Below are positions 16,609 through 20,767 of a stretch of 20,767 nt of DNA, piece by piece; within the stretch, counting starts at the first letter, position 1, and the number at the start of each line of letters is the position of its first letter. Origin of the DNA: an uncultured Ruminococcus sp. (GTDB lineage: Bacteria > Bacillota > Clostridia > Oscillospirales > Ruminococcaceae); assembly GCA_902772615.1 (NCBI GenBank), contig CACYBC010000085.1, positions 1-20,767 on the forward strand. The letters run 5' to 3'. The position numbers were made by a program, and so were the translations under genes. The notes under the pieces were generated by a model, which had not been told where the DNA came from, made no database searches, and saw only the letters and a list, made by a program, of their open reading frames with translations.

Positions 16609-17790
16609 TTATTTGAATATTCTCTGCATGAATTCACGGGCCGAGAATCTCCAGACATCCCATACATGGAATCCGGGATGATGATAACCGATCACATTGA
16701 CGCCCAGTTTCTGCTCTGCTTCCACCACAGGAGCGGTGCGCTCGGGATATCCTTCGTCATCGCCGCCGGAGATGAACAGAACATCGAAATCCTTGTTGAC
16801 CTGTTCGGGATCATTGTAGTAGTCGGTGTAATCCCAGTATCCGAACTGATTCTTGATCGGGAATCCGCCGGAGAACACGCCGAGATTAGCAAAAAGATCC
16901 TTATGCTCGTTGGCGATGAAGAATGCCTGTGAAGAACCAAGTGAAAGGCCAGCCATCGCTCTGTGCTTCCTGTCAGCGATAGTGCGGTATTCCGCATCGA
17001 TGTGCGGGATGCAGTCTTCTGTCAGTTCCTTGGAGAAATCGCCGGGGAGGAAGACCGGATTCTCACCTTCCACGAACGCGTATCCGCAGTTCATGACGAT
17101 GATCATCTCCTCCATCTTTCCTTCTGCAATGAGGTTATCGGCGATCATGTTGATATGGCCCTGCCATACCCATCCCATCTCGTTCTCACCTACGCCGTGC
17201 TGGATGTAGAGAACAGGATATCTCTTGTCGCTCTCATCGTAACCTGCCGGTGTATACACCCAGGCAAGTTTGGTGCGTCCGGTCGCAGAAGACTTGTAAT
17301 ACTCCATCCTCACATCGCCGTGAGGAACATCCTTGAGCATCCAGAAGCCGTCTTCTTCTCCGGGAAGATCGAAAACGTTGATCGGATAGAACCATCCGTA
17401 GCCTACCGGGGCATCGGGGTTGACCATGAGGTTGCCGTCTACCCAGTATTTATGATTGTGGAATCCGGGCTTGATGCCGGAGATCACACAGCTCCACCAT
17501 CCATCTTCGCCCTTTGTCATAGCTACCTTTTCGTCACTGAAGTATCCTCCGCAGCCTGCGACCTCGACCTTCTTTGCCTCTGGAGCATAATAACGGAATC
17601 TGACATCGCCGTTATCGAGGATCTTGATCGTCGGTTCGGCATCTTCCAGCCAGATCTTGCCGAAACGGCCGCCTGTCACGCCCTTGCCGTTCGGGTCAAG
17701 TGTAAAGTCCATTTTCAGGTCTTTATCGGGCTTGTGGAAATACAGAATGGACGAACTGGTAATAGCGTTCTTGTAATAATCCTGTACCAT
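16609..17790 (-). CDS. Cytosolic esterase, E-set/CBM48-like domain plus esterase D fold (copy 2)
   Basis: This is a 393-residue paralogue of the downstream esterase with the same layout: an E-set/CBM48-like beta domain (about 50-125, NGDVRFRYYAPEAKKVEVAG and GEDGWWSC) followed by an esterase D-type hydrolase domain (about 155-393). The triad candidates are S283 in GLSLGS, D344 or D345 in SGGDDE, and H375 in GFHVW. No signal peptide or membrane segment is present. The frame is open to 17889, but that upstream part covers the promoter, so ATG 17790 (AAAGG about 10 nt upstream) is chosen; ATG 17811 is possible but lacks a ribosome site. Related proteins hydrolyse ester side groups (acetyl, feruloyl) on plant polysaccharide fragments, but the substrate here is unknown. 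Confidence 0.88.
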   Translation of the reverse strand: MVQDYYKNAITSSSILYFHKPDKDLKMDFTLDPNGKGVTGGRFGKIWLEDAEPTIKILDNGDVRFRYYAPEAKKVEVAGCGGYFSDEKVAMTKGEDGWWSCVISGIKPGFHNHKYWVDGNLMVNPDAPVGYGWFYPINVFDLPGEEDGFWMLKDVPHGDVRMEYYKSSATGRTKLAWVYTPAGYDESDKRYPVLYIQHGVGENEMGWVWQGHINMIADNLIAEGKMEEMIIVMNCGYAFVEGENPVFLPGDFSKELTEDCIPHIDAEYRTIADRKHRAMAGLSLGSSQAFFIANEHKDLFANLGVFSGGFPIKNQFGYWDYTDYYNDPEQVNKDFDVLFISGGDDEGYPERTAPVVEAEQKLGVNVIGYHHPGFHVWDVWRFSAREFMQRIFK

Positions 17791-17853
17791 ACGAATTCTG
17801 CCTTTCTTCATTATTACGAAAATGTCTGACCATACTTGCATTTTCATGAGTTT

Positions 17854-17882
17854 ATCATAGTTTTTTGGTACAGTGCAGTCAA
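17854..17882 (-). promoter_or_regulatory. Promoter of the esterase operon
   Basis: On the minus strand, TTGACT (-35, 17882-17877) is followed after exactly 17 bases by TATGAT (-10, 17859-17854). This predicts a start near 17847 and a leader of about 57 nt before the chosen ATG of the first esterase. Confidence 0.7.
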
Positions 17883-17887
17883 TTTGC

Positions 17888-17912
17888 AAACATGCTGATT
17901 TAGGGCATGTTT
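17888..17912. repeat. 8-bp inverted repeat next to the esterase -35 box
   Basis: AAACATGC (17888-17895) and GCATGTTT (17905-17912) are perfect inverted copies separated by 9 bases, 5 bases upstream of the esterase -35 box. It could be an operator for a dimeric regulator. On the plus strand it also resembles a weak intrinsic terminator, because the right arm runs into a string of T, but no plus-strand gene lies before it. Confidence 0.5.
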
Positions 17913-17983
17913 TTTTGTGCCTTTTGAAAAAAACATTATATTTTTTACGAAAACAGCATCACTTCTTAGGCCAGTAATAAACA

Positions 17984-18010
17984 GAGCGGTCCTGGCTGTC
18001 AGGACCGCTC
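17984..18010 (-). terminator. Hairpin terminator after the G5-3D protein gene
   Basis: A perfect 11-bp stem (GAGCGGTCCTG 17984-17994, CAGGACCGCTC 18000-18010) with a 5-nt loop starts 4 nt after the stop codon. The following minus-strand sequence TGTTTATTACT is a weak U-tract, so termination efficiency is uncertain. Confidence 0.65.
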
Positions 18011-18014
18011 GTCG

Positions 18015-19604
18015 TTATCCATCTGTTTGCTGTGCATCGCCGTCTTCAGATGAAGTCTCCCCGTTTTCAGCGGGCTGTTCCGCATCCTGAGGCACTTCAG
18101 TTTCCCCCTGCCCTTCTGTCTGTTCAGGTTCTTCCGTTACCTCAGTTTCTTCCGTGGTCTCAGGCTCTTCAGTGACCTCGGGTTCTTCCTCTTCCGGCTC
18201 CGGTTCAGGCGGAGGAGCAGGCCTTGCAGGAACCCTGACATCAAAGTAACCCTGTCTGGCCACGAAAGGCTGCAGTTCATCACGGTACAGTTGCTTGACG
18301 ATATAGATATTCATCGTATGCTTTCCGAAAAGCACCGATTCCTCATATGTGTCAAAGAACAGATCGGCTGAGATCCATCCCCAGGATGCAGCCTCGCAGA
18401 AATCTGCGGCGATAGCCCATCCGTATACGAAGCTTCCGTCCGAATTCGTTATATAAAGCAATGAACCGTAAGGGATCACCTCGGGGTCGACTGCAACGAA
18501 CCCCTGGCTCAGATACATTCCGCTGGCTCCCCAGCATCCTTTTTTGAAATTATATGCAGTGCAGTATCCGGTGATCAGCCGTTCATAACTGGTCGGCGCA
18601 TTGCCGGCGATCATGATATCCGTGTACTTTGCGCCGTTGATGGCGCTCATGCTCACTGACGCTCCCTGAAGGGTGAGCGACGGCACGGGCTGCCTCGTCA
18701 CTTTCTCCGAGACAGTTTCATGTTTAGTCAGCACTCCGTTGACATACTCATCCCTGTATGTCAGTACTTTTTCACCGTTTCTCTTTGAGGACTGATTCAG
18801 TTCCTTCTGTCTTCCGGCTCTGAGCAGCGGGGTAAGTTTTATCTCGGAAGAAGCCGGTATACTGACCGTTTCGGTATACTCCACATGCTTAATCCTGGTG
18901 ACCGTAGCGCTGTCTCTGTCCCCCAGCATCCGGCTCAACCCCGGTTCCACTTTGTCTTCATCTGCCAATGTGACTCCAGCAGCATTCAGAAGTGTCCTGA
19001 CAGACACCTGCTGCTCATCGAACAAGTACTCAGCGGTGCTTCCGTCACAGGTGAGGTAAACAACTGTCTTCTTGTAGAAAATGTCATCATCCGTAAAAGT
19101 CAGTGCGTCCAAAAGTTCCTGTTCCGGTTTCTGAACCGGCTCAGCTTCTGGCGTGAGATCAGTTTCTTCCGGCAGCACTTCGACGCTTCTGGCCGGTTCG
19201 GCCGTAAAACTTCTGATCTCTGCCTCTATGACTTCCATGTATCCCAGATTATAAGCCGCTGTCAGGCCGAGCAGGACAGCGAGCAAAACAGCTGTCACTT
19301 TCTTACCTACCCGGTAAAAACGCGGCACCGGCGGTTCATAGTCCGCTTTCGACTGTTCAGTGAACAGTTCCGCGAACACCAGATCCAGCCCGTCGCCGGC
19401 ATCTTCTTCCGCAGCAGGTCCGCCTGCCGTCATGTCATCCGGTGCTGTCTGCGCTGTCTCTGTCACATCAGCCGGAGTCTCTTCGGTAATGCTGACTTCC
19501 GCTGCTTCCTCTTCAGCTTGGGCATAAGAAAGATCTGCAGGAGGATTCAGTCCCCCTGCTTTCAGGTTCTTTCTCTTTTTCCTCTTTAATAGGTCTTTAC
19601 TCAT
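18015..19604 (-). CDS. Membrane-anchored DUF348-G5-3D cell-wall protein (YabE/RpfB-like)
   Basis: This 529-residue protein resembles the YabE/YocH/Rpf-like wall-active proteins, whose 3D domain is related to lytic transglycosylase folds; the peptidoglycan-cleaving role is inferred. Its order is: a lysine-rich tip; an acidic, Ala/Glu-rich cytoplasmic segment to about residue 95; one membrane helix (103-122); a Pro/Glu linker; a DUF348-like ubiquitin-fold unit (about 178-235); a G5 domain (about 237-308); and a 3D domain (about 340-436). The 3D domain carries the three eponymous aspartates: D373 in VAVDP, D401 in AAD, and D414 in ADLFFDT. A Pro/Glu/Thr-rich acidic tail (about 459-529) ends the protein with no sorting signal. 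The ATG at 19604 overlaps the upstream thiolase gene by 8 nt with only a weak ribosome site, suggesting coupling. A hairpin terminator follows directly. Confidence 0.9.
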   Translation of the reverse strand: MSKDLLKRKKRKNLKAGGLNPPADLSYAQAEEEAAEVSITEETPADVTETAQTAPDDMTAGGPAAEEDAGDGLDLVFAELFTEQSKADYEPPVPRFYRVGKKVTAVLLAVLLGLTAAYNLGYMEVIEAEIRSFTAEPARSVEVLPEETDLTPEAEPVQKPEQELLDALTFTDDDIFYKKTVVYLTCDGSTAEYLFDEQQVSVRTLLNAAGVTLADEDKVEPGLSRMLGDRDSATVTRIKHVEYTETVSIPASSEIKLTPLLRAGRQKELNQSSKRNGEKVLTYRDEYVNGVLTKHETVSEKVTRQPVPSLTLQGASVSMSAINGAKYTDIMIAGNAPTSYERLITGYCTAYNFKKGCWGASGMYLSQGFVAVDPEVIPYGSLLYITNSDGSFVYGWAIAADFCEAASWGWISADLFFDTYEESVLFGKHTMNIYIVKQLYRDELQPFVARQGYFDVRVPARPAPPPEPEPEEEEPEVTEEPETTEETEVTEEPEQTEGQGETEVPQDAEQPAENGETSSEDGDAQQTDG

Positions 19605-20334
19605 TATCTCTGCTTATCGAAGCATATCCGAATAATCTGCTGCGCTGTATGGCCTCAAAAGTCTTAAGACACGGATCCTCACCGAGCCAGGGCATCTCTT
19701 TGTCCATGATATCACGCATCGACGCACGTTCCGTCTTGCCGTTGACCGGACAGCCGCTTTCTATGACCGGTATCTTAACCGATTCCGCAGCTTTGATTAT
19801 CTCTTTTTCCCTGCACAGCACCATAGGTCTTATCACAGTTATATCAGAGCGGTCAAGATAAGTGACTGGAGAAAAAGTCCCCAGTCTCCCTTCATTCCTG
19901 ATATTCATCCAGAATGTGGCGGCAACATCATCCATGTGGTGTCCGAGAGCAAGTTTGTTGCATCCCAGTTCCTTAGCCGCCTTGTTAAGGCTTCCGCGTC
20001 TCATCCTGGCGCACAGGGAACATGGATTGCTCTCTTTCCTTGTCTCAAAGACGACGTTGTATATATTATCAGATTTTATGACATGTTTCACGCCAAGTGC
20101 GGAGCAGAACGATGTGAGAGCGCTGTAGTCGCCGGGCTTCCCGCCGAACTGCGGGTCTATAGTGATACCGGTGATACCGAAATCCTTGCCGCAGTACTCC
20201 CTGAGTTTTGCAAGAGCCCAGATAAGGACCGTAGAGTCCTTGCCGCCCGAAAGCCCAACAGCGATCTCGTCGCCGTTATCCAGCAGATGGTACATCTCAT
20301 CCGCTTTGCGTATCTTAGAGTCGATCCCCGCCAT
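19597..20334 (-). CDS. TtcA-family tRNA 2-thiolation PP-loop ATPase
   Basis: This 245-residue cytosolic PP-loop protein belongs to the TtcA/TilS-like group, which adenylates tRNA bases and, in TtcA, inserts sulfur at C32 through an Fe-S cluster. The PP-loop SGGKDS is at 29-34. The cysteine pair CSLC (C105, C108), C195 in ESGCPVNGKTER and GHHMDD (131-136) match the TtcA pattern, in which three cysteines hold the cluster. It is shorter than E. coli TtcA (about 310), as is common for clostridial members, whose actual target base is less certain; hence no symbol is given. ATG 20334 has AGAAGGA at good spacing. The gene overlaps tadA by 20 nt upstream and the G5-3D gene by 8 nt downstream. Confidence 0.88.
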   Translation of the reverse strand: MAGIDSKIRKADEMYHLLDNGDEIAVGLSGGKDSTVLIWALAKLREYCGKDFGITGITIDPQFGGKPGDYSALTSFCSALGVKHVIKSDNIYNVVFETRKESNPCSLCARMRRGSLNKAAKELGCNKLALGHHMDDVAATFWMNIRNEGRLGTFSPVTYLDRSDITVIRPMVLCREKEIIKAAESVKIPVIESGCPVNGKTERASMRDIMDKEMPWLGEDPCLKTFEAIQRSRLFGYASISRDNE

Positions 20335-20767
20335 CGCTGTTCCTTCTCTCCCTGAAAAACTCCTTCAGCACTGATTCGCACTCTTCCTGCAGGACACCTC
20401 CGAACACCTCCGGCTCGCTGTCCAGACGGAGCGCCGTGAGATCTGCGACACTTCCGCAGCATCCGGCTTTTTTATCATAAGCCCCGAACACTATCCTTGA
20501 GATCCTTGCGTTTATGCAGGCTCCCGTGCACATAGCACACGGCTCCAGCGTGACATATAGCGTACATCCGTCAAGTCTCCAGTCGCCCAGCACCGAGTTA
20601 GCCTGTCTGATAGCTTCTATCTCGGCATGAGCCGATGCATCGGTGTGGGCTTCCCTGTTGTTGAATCCCGAGGCAATTTCCCTGCCGTCTTTCACCACGA
20701 TCGCTCCGACGGGAACATCTCCGTTCTCCAGAGCCTTTCTGGCCTCCTCAACGGCCCTTTTCATAAA
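20315..20767 (-). CDS. tadA: tRNA-specific adenosine deaminase TadA (5' end probably cut by window edge)
   Basis: TadA deaminates the wobble adenosine of tRNA-Arg(ACG) to inosine. The zinc deaminase motifs are intact: HAE (46-48, counted from the first visible ATG) and PCAMC (75-79). The DVPVGAIVV and FNNRE segments are also typical. An ATG occurs at 20764, but the family usually has several residues before the (F/Y)MK-x-A-x-EEA helix, and the codon just upstream here is TTT (Phe), matching that helix. The true start therefore probably lies a few codons beyond the right edge. The stop overlaps the thiolase gene by 20 nt. The short C-terminal extension RRNSDGGDRL comes from the overlap region. 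Confidence 0.94.
   Translation of the reverse strand, partial: FMKRAVEEARKALENGDVPVGAIVVKDGREIASGFNNREAHTDASAHAEIEAIRQANSVLGDWRLDGCTLYVTLEPCAMCTGACINARISRIVFGAYDKKAGCCGSVADLTALRLDSEPEVFGGVLQEECESVLKEFFRERRNSDGGDRL

Noticed and set aside
17791..17889. N-terminal extension of esterase copy 2 to 17889
   Set aside because: The proposed start lies upstream of the promoter (17854-17882) and so would not be on the transcript.
17935..17940. Minus-strand TATAAT in the AT-rich spacer as a second esterase promoter
   Set aside because: No -35-like sequence is found at 16-18 bp; AT-rich DNA gives this match by chance.
1..20767. Mobile elements, CRISPR arrays, tRNA/rRNA genes or defence systems
   Set aside because: No transposase, integrase, regular direct-repeat array, rRNA segment or clear tRNA cloverleaf was seen. 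AddAB is a general repair nuclease here, not a dedicated defence island.

Overview
The window looks like chromosomal DNA of an anaerobic, moderate-GC Firmicute of the class Clostridia, probably a gut or rumen organism. The evidence is an AddAB-type recombination nuclease, the MEP isoprenoid pathway (IspE), acetate kinase, TmcAL (YlbM), G5/3D and VanY-type wall enzymes, strong AGGAGG-type ribosome sites and some TTG and GTG starts. The family cannot be fixed from the sequence alone. No tRNA or rRNA gene, transposase, integrase, prophage gene, CRISPR array or recognisable defence system was seen. This is mostly ordinary, densely packed core genome.

Region 1 (1-12209, minus strand) is a colinear run of ten genes read right to left: tmcAL, tsaE, tsaB, rpiB, a small two-helix membrane protein, an Lrp/AsnC regulator, a class I/II aminotransferase, ispE, addB and addA. 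addA runs off the left edge. Most joints are 1-, 4- or 8-nt stop/start overlaps, so this is probably one long transcript with translational coupling. It mixes tRNA modification (ac4C, t6A), sugar phosphate metabolism, amino-acid metabolism, isoprenoid synthesis and double-strand break repair.

Region 2 (12210-13830): tmcAL and ackA diverge from a compact promoter whose two -10 boxes share one palindrome. ackA ends in a strong terminator. The next 264 bases hold no gene, but they contain an 11-bp inverted repeat, a second hairpin and a second perfect terminator, followed by the promoter of the next gene.

Region 3 (13831-18010): a membrane-anchored M15/VanY-type D,D-carboxypeptidase carrying four InlB-type B-repeats converges on a tandem pair of paralogous cytosolic esterases (E-set/CBM48-like domain plus esterase D fold). 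A good minus-strand promoter precedes the pair, and a shared hairpin terminator separates it from the peptidase gene.

Region 4 (18015-20767, minus strand): tadA (its start is probably off the right edge), a ttcA-family thiolase and a membrane-anchored DUF348-G5-3D wall protein overlap one another in sequence. Five tRNA-modification proteins (TadA, TtcA-like, TmcAL, TsaE, TsaB) therefore lie within 11 kb. The most interesting points are the symmetric tmcAL/ackA promoter, which joins an acetate-using tRNA enzyme to acetate kinase, the orphan structured intergenic segment, and the unusual wall-protein architectures.
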